Shown: positions 35,680-44,549, counted from the first letter of the stretch. The stretch: DNA of 59,040 nucleotides from Caldisericaceae bacterium (GCA_027023025.1 JALVXB010000006.1:1-59040), one strand, 5' to 3'. Made by a program: numbers and translations. The notes: generated by a model not told the origin, from the sequence alone.

Positions 35680-36694
35680 GCCCTGCACTCTCGGCGGAAT
35701 TAGCGAGGGAACGCACACGATAAAACTCGTTAGCGTAAACAAGCAGTTAGTTAAAACGGTTAATCTAAGTAAAGACGAAAGCTTTAGCCCTATGGCATTT
35801 GACGAAGTAAAAACTCTGGACAGGTGCACCGTGGATGTGGAGGACTACTCCGGCAGGAAGAAGTTTCCCTCGAGGTGGATCGTGTTTGACGACGGAAAGC
35901 CGTGTGTACCACATTCCCTTTCGATGGTAGGTCGGGGGTATTCCGATGTTTTCGTTGGAGAAACGGTACGCCTTAACGGATTCGTCGCAAAAGGCCTGAA
36001 CGCAAAGAAAGTAGAGATTACATTCCCCTCTGAAAAGAAGGTCGTAATTCCGCTAAAAAACGAAAACGGCAAAGAAGTTTTCTCAAAAACGGTGACATTT
36101 AACGAGCTGGGGTACTATTCCATCCGCTGCGGCAAAAACTCAAGCGCTTTTGAAGTGCTCTACCGTGCAACGCCGCTCCCGCCGCTAAAAACCGTAAGGG
36201 ACTTGTTTAATTACACAAAAGACATCCAGGAAAACAGTGCAATTACTTTTCCTTACGGCAAAGACGAAACGATAAGACTTTTTGTTACCGATGCAAACGG
36301 CAACCCTATCGTGAACAAACCCATAGGGATGTACGACGCAAAAACGGACGGAAGAGGCATCGTCACGCTGCAACTGAAGTATAAAAACGGGGAGGAAACG
36401 ATAAACGGAAAGAGAGTGAACTGGTGGTGGCTTTACGGCTACTTATTGTACTTTCACTACATAGAAACGGACATAAACATTAAAGATACGGATGTTAAGT
36501 ACATTAACGGAGACATTTACATACCAAAAACGCAGGTTCTGGGATACTTTTCAAACGACGACATTCGGGACACAAAAGTGATAAACGGAAAAGCGTATGC
36601 AGACCTCGACACCCTCCGCTCGGGTACGGGCACTTCAGTTATTGTAACGGATAAGAAAATAAGGTTTATGAAGGTTTGGTTTCTTGCGCCGTAG
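35680..36694 (+). pseudogene. PEGA lipoprotein gene, 3' part (split by an IS)
   Basis: The frame continues exactly from 33673: the second PEGA domain ends here (PCTLGGISEGTHTIKLVSVN), then comes the FPSGKK-type domain (YSDVFVGETVRLNGF, ITFPSEKKVVIPL, FSKTVTFNELGYYSI, FEVLYRAT), a DANGNP Ig-like module and a C-terminal stalk-like segment (VINGKAYADLDTLRSG). It lacks its own start signals; an ATG at 35792 has no ribosome site. Probably silent unless the IS supplies a promoter. Confidence 0.85.
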
Positions 36695-37620
36695 GCTGCG
36701 CTGTGAGCGCCTTCACGACGAAGTAGCAAATTGCAAGGCGAAAAAATTTGCGTGCTTTTTAAATACTCTTGCGCGTCTTCGCACTCGTGACTTTGCGGCA
36801 TGCGTGTAGTCTTTTTAGGCACTTCTGCGGTATCGTTTCTGTAACGATAGTGAATGCTGTTTGCCGGGAAAAACAAAAGTTGGTTAACTCGTCTCGAGAA
36901 AGAGCGCTTTTAAGAAGTGTGCACTTTCGCTGCGCTCAGAACGGCAGGTGACCGGTGGGCAAATCCATAGAGCATCTACTATTGCGATAAAAACTCTTTA
37001 ATTTATTTTTAGAACATCTTTACGCAGAATGTGCCTCGTTCCCCGCACCAAAGAGAACACAAAAATTTTTAAGCACATTTTACTTCTTTAATTCAAATGC
37101 TTTCGAATTTACTGCAAGCAGCCTATTTGCATAGGAGCGAAAAACACGGTAAGATTGTGCTTATCGGTAAAGTGCGATGCGCGAGCGTGCGCCGTGAAGG
37201 CGTGCAACTCCAAAATTTTTTAAGTGTTTCATGTGAAACATTTTTAATTGCGGATGTTGCAAATAATACGCGTTAAACTTTAAATTCTTTTTTAAAACTT
37301 CAAAGAATAGTTTCGTCTGCTTTTGTCGAACGACTCTTTTTGCCAGCCTCACTCGTTGGAATGGCGCTAAAGTCTTCTGCATAATTTTTAACTGAAAAAA
37401 TACTGCGGAAAATGTTTAGAACCCGAAATTCAGTTCAGAAAATTAAGTGCCACACACCAAATTTTAACGCATCCTGCTCGTGCCATTGCAAGTTAAACAC
37501 GCCGTGTTCACGAGAAAACTTTTAAGTGAGTGCTCGACCTTCATATACTTTTAGCGAAGTGACGATCTCTGCCTTAACCGCCTTACCAATAAATCCCATT
37601 TGCATCAGGTTTCACATCCT
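36695..37620. other. Gene-free region with palindromes
   Basis: No supported gene in about 900 bases. It holds a TATCGTT/AACGATA hairpin (36831-36849), a partial CTGCGCTCAGA repeat unit near 36930, the parS-like site at 37225 and a diverged GCGAAGTGACGATCTCTGCCTTAAC repeat unit near 37553-37580 just before ECF copy 11. Open stretches at 36769 and 37161 lack ribosome sites. Confidence 0.4.
37225..37240 (+). promoter_or_regulatory. parS-like centromere site
   Basis: TGTTTCATGTGAAACA differs at one base from the bacterial parS consensus TGTTTCACGTGAAACA, bound by ParB/Spo0J. A match this close is not expected by chance in a window of this size. It is intergenic. True parS sites usually cluster near the replication origin, which would place this window there; parAB genes are not in view. 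Confidence 0.55.
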
Positions 37621-37666
37621 CTCCTAAAACTTTTTGCAAAAATTCTGCAAAATTCTTTCAAAATCG

Positions 37667-37694
37667 TGAAACTTTTCGTCGAGTTTTCCGTCTA
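37667..37694 (+). promoter_or_regulatory. ECF-type promoter, copy 11
   Basis: TGAAAC, 16 bp, CGTCTA, then TTGTATAGG. Start of cassette D. The upstream block is the long variant shared with copy 4. Confidence 0.74.
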
Positions 37695-37902
37695 TTGTAT
37701 AGGAAAGGTAAAATTTAAGTAAAAGTTATAAAACATTTAGTGAAAATCTTATCTAAGCCATAATTGAAACATTGTGAGTAAATTGTGCAAACGAATAGTG
37801 CGCAATAAATAAAGATTTTAACAGGTTTATATGGCACAAAAGGCTGTATAAAATTACAATTTTTTGTGTTAAAAAAATTCTTCACTTTTTTCCATAAAAC
37901 TA

Positions 37903-37930
37903 TTGACAAGAGAGAGATAGAGAGTATAAA
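37903..37930 (+). promoter_or_regulatory. Sigma70-type promoter of the cassette D leader
   Basis: TTGACA, 16 bp of AG-rich DNA, TATAAA, then AAGGAGGTGG and the leader peptide. The 200 bases before it match 31450-31640 closely. Confidence 0.65.
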
Positions 37931-37954
37931 ATATGCATAAGGAGGTGGTGTAAT

Positions 37955-37987
37955 ATGAATGTAGGTGGCGCAAAAGCAAAATACTGA
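37955..37987 (+). CDS. Leader peptide, cassette D (10 aa)
   Basis: Encodes MNVGGAKAKY with TGA stop, behind AAGGAGGTGG nine bases upstream. Confidence 0.55.
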   Translation: MNVGGAKAKY

Positions 37988-38033
37988 GCAAAGGTAAAGT
38001 AGCAGAGAGGTTATTCATAAAAATAGGTGTGCT

Positions 38034-38171
38034 CGTTAAAAACCTCGGCACAAAATGCCTTTGCAAACTTCCAGAACCGCTCTTCGAACCTGTTGACCGT
38101 AGCACCAGAGCCCGAACCTCAATAAGTGCTTTGCAAATGAAGCAAAAAATCACATCGAAACATAAACTCGT
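38034..38171 (+). ncRNA. Conserved leader block, cassette D
   Basis: GCTCTTCGAACCTGTTGACC, CGTAGCACCAGAGCCCGAAC, CTCAATAAGTGCTTTGC. The first hairpin is changed: GGCACAAAATGCC here, against GCAAATTGCCTTTGC in B and C, keeping a stem with different bases. Confidence 0.45.
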
Positions 38172-38199
38172 TTACAAAGTTTTCAAAACAAAATAAAAT
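38172..38199 (+). promoter_or_regulatory. TTGCAA-family promoter (TTACAA)
   Basis: TTACAA, 16 bp beginning AGTTTT, TAAAAT, then AAAAAGGAA before the ATG at 38215. Confidence 0.55.
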
Positions 38200-38214
38200 A
38201 CAAAAAGGAAAAAT

Positions 38215-39000
38215 ATGAATAAAAAAAGAATTATTAGTATCATTTTATCGGTGTTGTTAGTAGTAGTATTAATGCTTCCTGCTACTAATGCAGACGCTGC
38301 AGATGGAATATCCGCAAACTTAGTAACATTAATTAATGTGCAAAGCAATAAGCTCGTAGAATATCTGAAATTAAATGCCTCAAAGGGAGAACCCCATATC
38401 TTAATAGAGAATTTTATGAAAGATAACAAGTTTCCACTTCCTGGCACTCTTAATAATAATTTGGTAAAACTTTCTGAAACCAATAATATTTATGTGTTAA
38501 AAAGTGTTGATTTAGGCAATGGCTGTTACTTAACTTTTCTAAGTAACGGAGTTTTTTATTTAGATGAACTGAAAGAAAAGCAACTAAAATATCCATATCC
38601 GAGCAATTTATCTGCAGTAAATGTCACAAATAATTACTCATCTTCAACAAGTCAGATTCATTATAAATTTGCATCAAACGATAGATATGCATATAACATA
38701 TTTGGATGGCCTTTGTTTAGAATACACATAGAATCAAATTTCGGATACAATGGAACAAAGGCCTGGTATGCAGGAGGGTTAGTTGGCTATTACTCGAGAT
38801 ACATTTCTGGCGGTATTTGGCAGGTGTCTAACTGGCAGGTTGGTACTACTGTAATTAACGGAGGCGAATACTGTAGGGCATATGCAAGAGGGAATTTTCA
38901 CTTTGGAATTGAATACCAGGGAATTGGATGGATATTTCAAGATGTATATGAAGATGTAAGAGTAAGTGTAACGAGAAATGGCACTGTTTACAGGAACTGA
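38215..39000 (+). CDS. Exported protein of a Gram-positive-like hypothetical family
   Basis: The 261-residue product has a signal peptide (about residues 1-28, ending DADA). After a short helical propeptide-like part, the C-terminal 110 residues are beta-rich with many aromatic residues (YNIFGWPLFRIHIES, GTKAWYAGG, YCRAYARGNFHFGI, DVYEDVRVSVTRNG). This resembles exported hypothetical proteins I know from Firmicutes (a shared W/Y-rich Ca-independent beta domain), with no assigned function; some such families are antimicrobial or surface proteins, but that is not shown here. A 33-residue membrane peptide follows after two bases, so the pair could act as effector plus immunity or helper. Confidence 0.6.
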   Translation: MNKKRIISIILSVLLVVVLMLPATNADAADGISANLVTLINVQSNKLVEYLKLNASKGEPHILIENFMKDNKFPLPGTLNNNLVKLSETNNIYVLKSVDLGNGCYLTFLSNGVFYLDELKEKQLKYPYPSNLSAVNVTNNYSSSTSQIHYKFASNDRYAYNIFGWPLFRIHIESNFGYNGTKAWYAGGLVGYYSRYISGGIWQVSNWQVGTTVINGGEYCRAYARGNFHFGIEYQGIGWIFQDVYEDVRVSVTRNGTVYRN

Positions 39001-39002
39001 AT

Positions 39003-39104
39003 ATGAGCAGTAAGATAATACTGAAAATTATCTTCGCTATTATTGTAGTTGCCGTAATTATAATTGGGCTGCTTTTTCTTATTAGCTACGCTAAGCACTA
39101 TTAG
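39003..39104 (+). CDS. 33-residue hydrophobic membrane peptide
   Basis: MSSK, then about 23 hydrophobic residues, then SYAKHY and TAG. The start lies two bases after the stop of the 38215 gene, so translation is probably coupled; no separate strong ribosome site. It has the same length and layout as the 31931 peptide (Lys-containing start, one span, short aromatic end). It may be a membrane partner or immunity peptide for the exported protein. Confidence 0.5.
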   Translation: MSSKIILKIIFAIIVVAVIIIGLLFLISYAKHY

Positions 39105-39164
39105 TACTAAAATATGGGAGTCGTTGTAAAATAAATTCTTTCACATAGGCACTTTCCACCTTAT

Positions 39165-39222
39165 GGCAGACCACATAGGAGGATACAGCAATATCCTTAA
39201 AAGGTCTGCCTTCCTATTTTTA
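39165..39222 (+). terminator. Terminator after the 38215-39104 pair
   Basis: A GGCAGACC/GGTCTGCC stem encloses an inner AGGATA/TATCCT stem (39165-39210), followed by TTCCTATTTTTATT. Confidence 0.75.
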
Positions 39223-39286
39223 TTGCTAACTTAAGCGATTCCTTAACTTTTATTAACCTATTTTTTAAAAAATTCTTCCAAAATCG

Positions 39287-39314
39287 TGAAACTTTTTGGT
39301 GAGTTTTCCGTCTA
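39287..39314 (+). promoter_or_regulatory. ECF-type promoter, copy 12
   Basis: TGAAAC, 16 bp (TTTTTGGTGAGTTTTC), CGTCTA, then ATATATAGG. It drives the leader frame at 39556 and the membrane protein at 39642. Confidence 0.72.
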
Positions 39315-39512
39315 ATATATAGGAAATGAAAATTAAGCAAAAAATTTTTATGCCTGATTTATTTAAGGTTGTGCAAAAAGTAAACAAAGTACTGCATAGC
39401 GCTTTTGAAAAAGTAACTGCGCGAGGCTGAAAAAAGAAACGCTTGCACAGGCGAAAAAGGCTTTAAGCGAAAAAAATTGTTTTTTACGAGAGACGCGTTA
39501 AATTATGTGAAT

Positions 39513-39540
39513 TTGCAAAGTTTGTGGAACGGGCTAAAAT
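39513..39540 (+). promoter_or_regulatory. TTGCAA-family promoter
   Basis: TTGCAA, 16 bp beginning AGTTTG, TAAAAT, then TAAAGGAGG before the GTG at 39556. Confidence 0.6.
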
Positions 39541-39555
39541 TGTAAAGGAGGCAAA

Positions 39556-39642
39556 GTGAAAAGCATAAATAATTGTAGAAATTTTAAGGAAAACCTCAAA
39601 GGGAATCTCGATTCAAAAACTTCAAGGAGGTATGTCACCTGA
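39556..39642 (+). CDS. 28-residue leader frame coupled to the 39642 gene
   Basis: GTG behind AAGGAGG; 28 hydrophilic residues (MKSINNCRNFKENLKGN and on, ending RRYVT). The TGA stop overlaps the next ATG (TGATG), and an AAGGAGG within it serves the next gene. So translation of the two is coupled. No membrane span or family. Confidence 0.5.
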   Translation: MKSINNCRNFKENLKGNLDSKTSRRYVT

Positions 39643-40256
39643 TGGAAGAAGTAACTAAGCAAGCAAATGCCAAATTAAAGTCTCTACAAGAAATCGCAGC
39701 AAGCGCAAATTGGTTAATTGCTTTTTTCTTCGGCACGGAAACTGGAATTATACTTTACGACAAGAACTCGTTTGCAAAGTTGAACGGCGGGCTGCTAAGC
39801 AGCAAAGCACTAACCACGACTATCGTGATACTGTTTTTTGCCCTGTTTTTATTGATTTTGGGTTTTTGCATTCCCGTATACTCAAAGAAACGGGTGTATG
39901 ACGACTCAGTGCTCTGGAAAATTCCCGAAAGAATGCTTACTGCACTGCGGGTATTTAGCGATGTAGTATTATTCTTCGTAATTTTGTCCACTATATTCCA
40001 CCGGAATAAAGCGCTTCTCACCACGGAAGTGTTTGCCGTTTTGTTCTTGTTCTCCCTGCAAATCCTGATGTTTTCAAAGAGGTTTAAGTATGTGCTGCTT
40101 CTTTTTATTGCAGCTGCTTTTTCCGCTCTTGCACTGATGTCTGCAAAACTATTATTCAGCCCGAATGCGCAAATTTTTTCTTTCTGGATACTGAGCTTCG
40201 TTCTCGTGGAATTGGTAGATGCGGTTGCCTGCATCGTAATAAAGGAAAACACTTGA
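39642..40256 (+). CDS. Polytopic membrane protein of unknown function
   Basis: The 204-residue product has an N-terminal helix of about 25 polar residues, then five or six hydrophobic segments. No motif recognised. It starts within the stop of the 28-residue leader frame and is followed at 40 bases by the next anchored-protein gene, so 39556-41744 is likely one operon. Confidence 0.65.
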   Translation: MEEVTKQANAKLKSLQEIAASANWLIAFFFGTETGIILYDKNSFAKLNGGLLSSKALTTTIVILFFALFLLILGFCIPVYSKKRVYDDSVLWKIPERMLTALRVFSDVVLFFVILSTIFHRNKALLTTEVFAVLFLFSLQILMFSKRFKYVLLLFIAAAFSALALMSAKLLFSPNAQIFSFWILSFVLVELVDAVACIVIKENT

Positions 40257-40270
40257 ACGGAGGTCGTGGA

Positions 40271-40312
40271 ATGAAAAGGAGACGCAAGGCAAAAAATGAA
40301 AAGCGTTGGTAA
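40271..40312 (+). CDS. 13-residue basic leader frame (possible)
   Basis: ATG behind ACGGAGGTCG encodes MKRRRKAKNEKRW; its stop lies 16 bases inside the next gene. It could tie translation of 40296 to its own. Short frames like this arise by chance, so confidence is low. Confidence 0.3.
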   Translation: MKRRRKAKNEKRW

Positions 40313-41744
40313 ATTACGGATAGGCATCGTCGCTTTAGTTATCGCGCTGCTCGTATCTATCCCTTTTGTCGGCACACTTAACTCTACACCGCTCACTCTC
40401 TTTAGTGTAAGCATCACCCAACGGCAGGAATACAGAATACAGTTTGACCTGCCTCACATTAAACCCGTTACTTCAGCAGTAAGACAAAAAGCAGAAGCAC
40501 GCCTTTCTGAACTGTTTGGAATACCGCAGCCAATACTTAAAAGTAAAAACTTACTTTCAAAACCACTCGTAGTTTTAAAGAGATCCTTCGCAACAAACAC
40601 ATACGCGGGCTACATCAAGATAGGTAGTGCCACTATACCTTTCAGCAAAGTTAAAGCACAATTCGGTAACGGCGATAACGAAAACGAACCACCCCCTAAA
40701 CTACTCCTCACTGCATACTTTACTGCAAACACTACTCCGTTTCGTGCAAACATCTTTATTATAAACAGTGGCTCCGTTTTGCAGTACGCCTCTATGACCG
40801 TTCAGGGCGAAGAGGACGATGTGCTTGCAATGTTTACGCACGGGAGGGCAAACTTTTCTTCGTCAGAATCGTGCCCTGGCAAAGTGGATAGCACCTTCTT
40901 TTCAAGCGTTGTATCCAATTCTTCAGAGCAGAAAAACGGAGCGCCTTCAGGTTCGCCAGAGGCAGGCTCTTCTTCCTGGGCAACTGAAAAGGTTCTAAAG
41001 CACGGGGTAAAGTACATCACGATAAGTGACCCTGCGTGCAATTTGCCACCTCAGAAAGTGCCTGCAATAATGCTCGATGCAATGACTAATTATCCGTTCA
41101 ATAACTACAGAGGTGCGTCCAACGCGCTTTCTTTGAGAGCGTGGGCATTCAGTAAGCAAGTCGAAAGTGCCTATAAAGACTTTTACCAGTCTGCAGGCTG
41201 GGGAAGCGTGGGTGCACACGCCTACATAAACGGCATTGAGGGTACCATTGAAACGAAGTTTCCTTCAGAGATCAACGAGTCGAGCCTCTATCCGAAAGAA
41301 TCGCGCGACCACTTTACCCACGCAGAAGTATCTTTCAACCTGTTTGGCGTAGAAAGCGTAAGTTATCCGTTGACTTCTGAAAGCAAATTAAGAACGGCGT
41401 GGACGCTTAAAAATACGCATTCAGGTGAGTGCAAGGATTCAGAGCCGTTTAACTACGGAAAACTCACGGCGATTCCTTTCAATGCTTTTTCCCTGTGCGG
41501 CCCGGACCTGTTCTGGAGGTTTTCCTTAAACGATGCCCCAAACGATAACAGCCGCAGTGACTACGGAGGTTTTTACTGCAGGTACCAGACGACTCTCTAC
41601 GAGTCTGGTAAACACCTCTACGCACTTTACTCCTCAAAAGTTTACTACGGTATAAAGGTCGTTTCAACGGCACACAAAAGAGTGGATTACTATTGTTTCT
41701 CCGTGTCGAAGAGTTTCCCGGAGGTTAGCCTTGACGGGCAGTGA
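40296..41744 (+). CDS. Membrane-anchored protein of unknown function
   Basis: The 482-residue product has one membrane segment (about residues 8-26), then a large exported part with a Pro/Ser-rich linker near residue 215 (SSEQKNGAPSGSPEAGSSS). Several Cys (CPGK, DPACNLP, GECKDSE, SLCGPDLF, GFYCRYQ) could form disulphides. No family recognised. Ribosome site is poor (GGAG 15 bases upstream), consistent with coupling to the basic leader frame. No ECF element directly upstream; probably expressed from copy 12. Confidence 0.65.
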   Translation: MKSVGKLRIGIVALVIALLVSIPFVGTLNSTPLTLFSVSITQRQEYRIQFDLPHIKPVTSAVRQKAEARLSELFGIPQPILKSKNLLSKPLVVLKRSFATNTYAGYIKIGSATIPFSKVKAQFGNGDNENEPPPKLLLTAYFTANTTPFRANIFIINSGSVLQYASMTVQGEEDDVLAMFTHGRANFSSSESCPGKVDSTFFSSVVSNSSEQKNGAPSGSPEAGSSSWATEKVLKHGVKYITISDPACNLPPQKVPAIMLDAMTNYPFNNYRGASNALSLRAWAFSKQVESAYKDFYQSAGWGSVGAHAYINGIEGTIETKFPSEINESSLYPKESRDHFTHAEVSFNLFGVESVSYPLTSESKLRTAWTLKNTHSGECKDSEPFNYGKLTAIPFNAFSLCGPDLFWRFSLNDAPNDNSRSDYGGFYCRYQTTLYESGKHLYALYSSKVYYGIKVVSTAHKRVDYYCFSVSKSFPEVSLDGQ

Positions 41745-41895
41745 GACAGGTTTCAACGAGCACACCTTTTTACGCGCTCTGCGCATGTTCGCTAAAGAAT
41801 TTATTGAAAAAGCAGTCTCGTTAAGAGTTAGTTTAGAAGTAAGTAAGCCTGCGCCGTACAAAGGCTTAAAGTTTTAACTTTAAAGGAGGTGTAAG

Positions 41896-42921
41896 ATGGA
41901 AATTGTAAGCGGTTTTAAAAAGCGTTTTTCAAAAAGTTTAACGCCCGTAATAGCGGTTATCGTCGTTGCACTGCTCGTGTTTTCTGGGATCTTAGTTTTT
42001 AAAAACAGGGCTAACTCCAGAAGTTTAGACTACATTAAGCCCGGGGCATACATTGCAAAGTGGTATGCCTATTCAGGAGTAGTTTCTGGTAAAGACGGGA
42101 AGCAAGCCGTAAAAGCAGAAATTCCGTTTGTTCTGGTGGAAAAAGTACCTTTTGCAGGTAGCAAGAATTCCCCTGGCGAAGTTTTTCAAACGGAAAACCG
42201 CCCGTCTTCGGACTACTTGCTCGTAATTGACGGATTGCGCAAACACCTTCAAGCACTTCCCACCTGGCAAAAGGGTAACGAAACGACTTACGGTAGAGAA
42301 AGATTTGTTTTTTACACTTTGCACATTCAAACGCCGCTGCTTTCAACGGGAAAACACAAAGTTGAAACACTGTTAATACACACGAAAGACGGAACTTACG
42401 CATATCCCCTTAACTGGATCGTAGACATAAAGGAGAAACAAAAAGCACAGTGCGCAGCGGTAACGGGGCAGTCCACGCTTACTGGTGACCCTGCTATAGG
42501 ATTTGACGCCCGCATAAAGAATACCTGCAAAAGTCCGTTGAAAGTGGAGGGAATGGATGTGTCGTTTCCTGATGTGGGGATAAGCACAAAGATTACTGGC
42601 TCAGGCAACATAAGCGGAAAAGAACCTTTACCCGAAGCAAACGGGAATAAGCCGAAACCTGCTGCACGGAATTCTTCGCCTGTGAACCCCATTCTTTTGC
42701 CAGGGCACGCCGGTTGGTTTCACTTTGTGTTCTACTCACAAAATGGAAGCAAGGTTCCCAGGTTTATCTGGCTGGACACTTTCGTAAAGTATTCTGTAAA
42801 CGGAAAGGTGTTTTACGCGAAGACCTACTCTCCGATAATATTTTCCGTATTCCCGCTAACTCCACAGGACACGGCAGAGTTAATTAAAAAAGAGTTTCTG
42901 ATTGGCGCGCACGAAGAGTAA
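41896..42921 (+). CDS. Membrane-anchored protein of unknown function
   Basis: The 341-residue product starts after AAAGGAGGTG and has one membrane segment (about residues 15-35). The exported part has two beta-rich halves joined by a linker with two Cys (KAQCAAV, IKNTCKSPL), then a Pro/Asn-rich stretch and a C-terminal Ig-like sheet (PGHAGWFHFVFYSQ). A DUF4352-like (telokin-like) exported fold is possible for the second half, but the resemblance is weak. It lies 151 bases after the 40296 gene and may belong to the same transcript. Confidence 0.6.
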   Translation: MEIVSGFKKRFSKSLTPVIAVIVVALLVFSGILVFKNRANSRSLDYIKPGAYIAKWYAYSGVVSGKDGKQAVKAEIPFVLVEKVPFAGSKNSPGEVFQTENRPSSDYLLVIDGLRKHLQALPTWQKGNETTYGRERFVFYTLHIQTPLLSTGKHKVETLLIHTKDGTYAYPLNWIVDIKEKQKAQCAAVTGQSTLTGDPAIGFDARIKNTCKSPLKVEGMDVSFPDVGISTKITGSGNISGKEPLPEANGNKPKPAARNSSPVNPILLPGHAGWFHFVFYSQNGSKVPRFIWLDTFVKYSVNGKVFYAKTYSPIIFSVFPLTPQDTAELIKKEFLIGAHEE

Positions 42922-43459
42922 ACCATTCTGATTGTGCAGATTGATTGGAAAAAACCTTTACCGTTTCTGAAATTCGTGCCTGGATTTTTCCGTGCAGATG
43001 CCTTTATTTGTGCAAAAGAGTAGTTTGCACCCCTGTGCTACTGAAAGTTTTTTAGAGAAGCGTGCATCAGCAGTAGAAATTAGCAGCAAGGCAGCGGTAA
43101 GGTGGCAGGCTTTGGCCGTTATCGTTCTGAAAGCAACTAACTCGGAGAATTGTGCAGCACACCAATACGGCATATCAGTGCGGCGCACCAGAAAGCATTT
43201 TTGCTGAAACGAAAATCTTGCCTCATAAAGTTCAGTAGTCGTAAAATTTTTGCAATGCAAGTGCCTTTTCAGGGACAACTTTTTGACAGCGTTTTGATAA
43301 TGCAAATCACTTCCAAAATCGTTATTTAAGTGCAAATATGCCAAAAAATTCTCGCTTAAAAGTTCGGGTAAAAGTTTACAATTTACGCCGCTCTTTAGTG
43401 CATACGCCTTAATTTGGTGAATAATGTCTTGCATTGCTTGAACTGCATTCTAAATTAAA
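42922..43459. other. Intergenic region, no supported gene
   Basis: About 540 bases. The minus strand is open over 42958-43434 (158 codons) but has no ribosome site, several Cys and low-complexity runs, and no family resemblance; it may be chance or an eroded gene. No ECF element or repeat array lies here. Confidence 0.35.
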
Positions 43460-43487
43460 TTGAAATTTTTGGGAAATGTGATAAAAT
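43460..43487 (+). promoter_or_regulatory. Sigma70-type promoter
   Basis: TTGAAA, 16 bp, TAAAAT, then GCGGAGG before the ATG at 43518. Confidence 0.6.
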
Positions 43488-43517
43488 AATGGAAAGCGAA
43501 GCGGAGGATAATACGAA

Positions 43518-44027
43518 ATGCAAGCAATTTTAGGCGAAGCAAATACAAATTGGTACATCGCGAACACTGTTTTGCTGGTTTTTGTGCTTGCCCTGCACCT
43601 CGTAGGGCAGTTTGCAAAAAAGCGTAAAATACCGGAAATCGTCGAAACGCCTATGATTCTGTACGACGAAGAAAAACACGAAGCGCTTTACAAAATGCGC
43701 TCGCGAATGATTTTTACTATCTTTATTCCCCTACTTGCACTGAACACTTTATTCTGGGCTACGGATAAAACTGGCATTTATGCGTTTGTCGTAACGGTGC
43801 TTATTGCACTTTCAGTTATTGCATACTTTATTGCACTCGTTATCTACACGGATGTTATGGAGCGAAACTGGGAAAAAACGCTAAAGCAAAAGGGCATTGC
43901 GCCTCCCAGGCACGAATTCTCGTTTTCAGATGTGCGGCGCAGAAGTATTGCCCGTGCATTTGCCGTAATACTCGCTCTCCTTGCAATTGGGTACATATTT
44001 TTGCACATCGTGCACTCCCACTCGTAA
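43518..44027 (+). CDS. Small polytopic membrane protein
   Basis: The 169-residue product has four hydrophobic segments (about residues 11-30, 68-85, 90-115 and 145-165) with a charged loop between the third and fourth (ERNWEKTLKQKG). No family recognised. It is one of the few envelope genes here with an ordinary promoter only. Confidence 0.65.
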   Translation: MQAILGEANTNWYIANTVLLVFVLALHLVGQFAKKRKIPEIVETPMILYDEEKHEALYKMRSRMIFTIFIPLLALNTLFWATDKTGIYAFVVTVLIALSVIAYFIALVIYTDVMERNWEKTLKQKGIAPPRHEFSFSDVRRRSIARAFAVILALLAIGYIFLHIVHSHS

Positions 44028-44030
44028 AGC

Positions 44031-44056
44031 TGCATTTGCTTTGTAGATGTAATGCA
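44031..44056. terminator. Possible shared hairpin between convergent genes
   Basis: CTGCATT/AATGCAG stem of 7 bp between the ends of the 43518 (+) and 44528 (-) genes. Neither side has a good T-run, so this is tentative. Confidence 0.3.
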
Positions 44057-44096
44057 GGTATCAGGCCTTTTCTCTGCGATATCTACTTCGGCTGAG

Positions 44097-44528
44097 TCAC
44101 TTTTTCAATCCGAGGTACGCAACGAACAATCCACAGAGGCTTACGAGAGGCAAAATAAGGTAAGCAAAGACCGGCCAGAAAGAGTGCAGCACAGGAACAC
44201 CTGCAGGCACTTTAAACGGACGGACGCCTCCTGGGGATATAAGGTGAACCGGAAACAGAGAGATGTTGCGCTTTCCTATAAGTAAAATGGACGCAAGGAC
44301 GAAGAGAGATGCGACGGCAATCGCGAATTTTTCAAAGTTCTGCAAATTTTTTGGCAGCGTTCTGGAATCTGTTTCAATTGAAAGAATCTCCAGCGCTATA
44401 ACGAGCACGCTTATTGCAGTGACCACGACGAGCGTAACTGGGTTTTCAGAAAATAGCAAACAGGAAATAGCAATGATAAACCCTGCATACACTTTCCCCG
44501 AAACTTCTTTTAATCCACTTTCTTTCAT
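44097..44528 (-). CDS. Small polytopic membrane protein
   Basis: The 143-residue product has four hydrophobic segments. AAGGAGAG precedes the ATG, 22 bases after the stop of the upstream 734-residue lipoprotein gene. It is the last gene of a three-gene operon (47806-44097) led by ECF copy 13. No family recognised. Confidence 0.6.
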   Translation of the reverse strand: MKESGLKEVSGKVYAGFIIAISCLLFSENPVTLVVVTAISVLVIALEILSIETDSRTLPKNLQNFEKFAIAVASLFVLASILLIGKRNISLFPVHLISPGGVRPFKVPAGVPVLHSFWPVFAYLILPLVSLCGLFVAYLGLKK

Positions 44529-44549
44529 AGTACACTCTCCTTTCCTTTA

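Noticed and set aside
35792-36694. Independent gene after the IS
   Set aside because: No ribosome site, and the frame joins exactly with the 5' part across the target duplication.
42958-43434. 158-codon minus-strand open frame
   Set aside because: No ribosome site or promoter, no recognisable fold, many Cys and Phe runs; more likely chance or an eroded gene.
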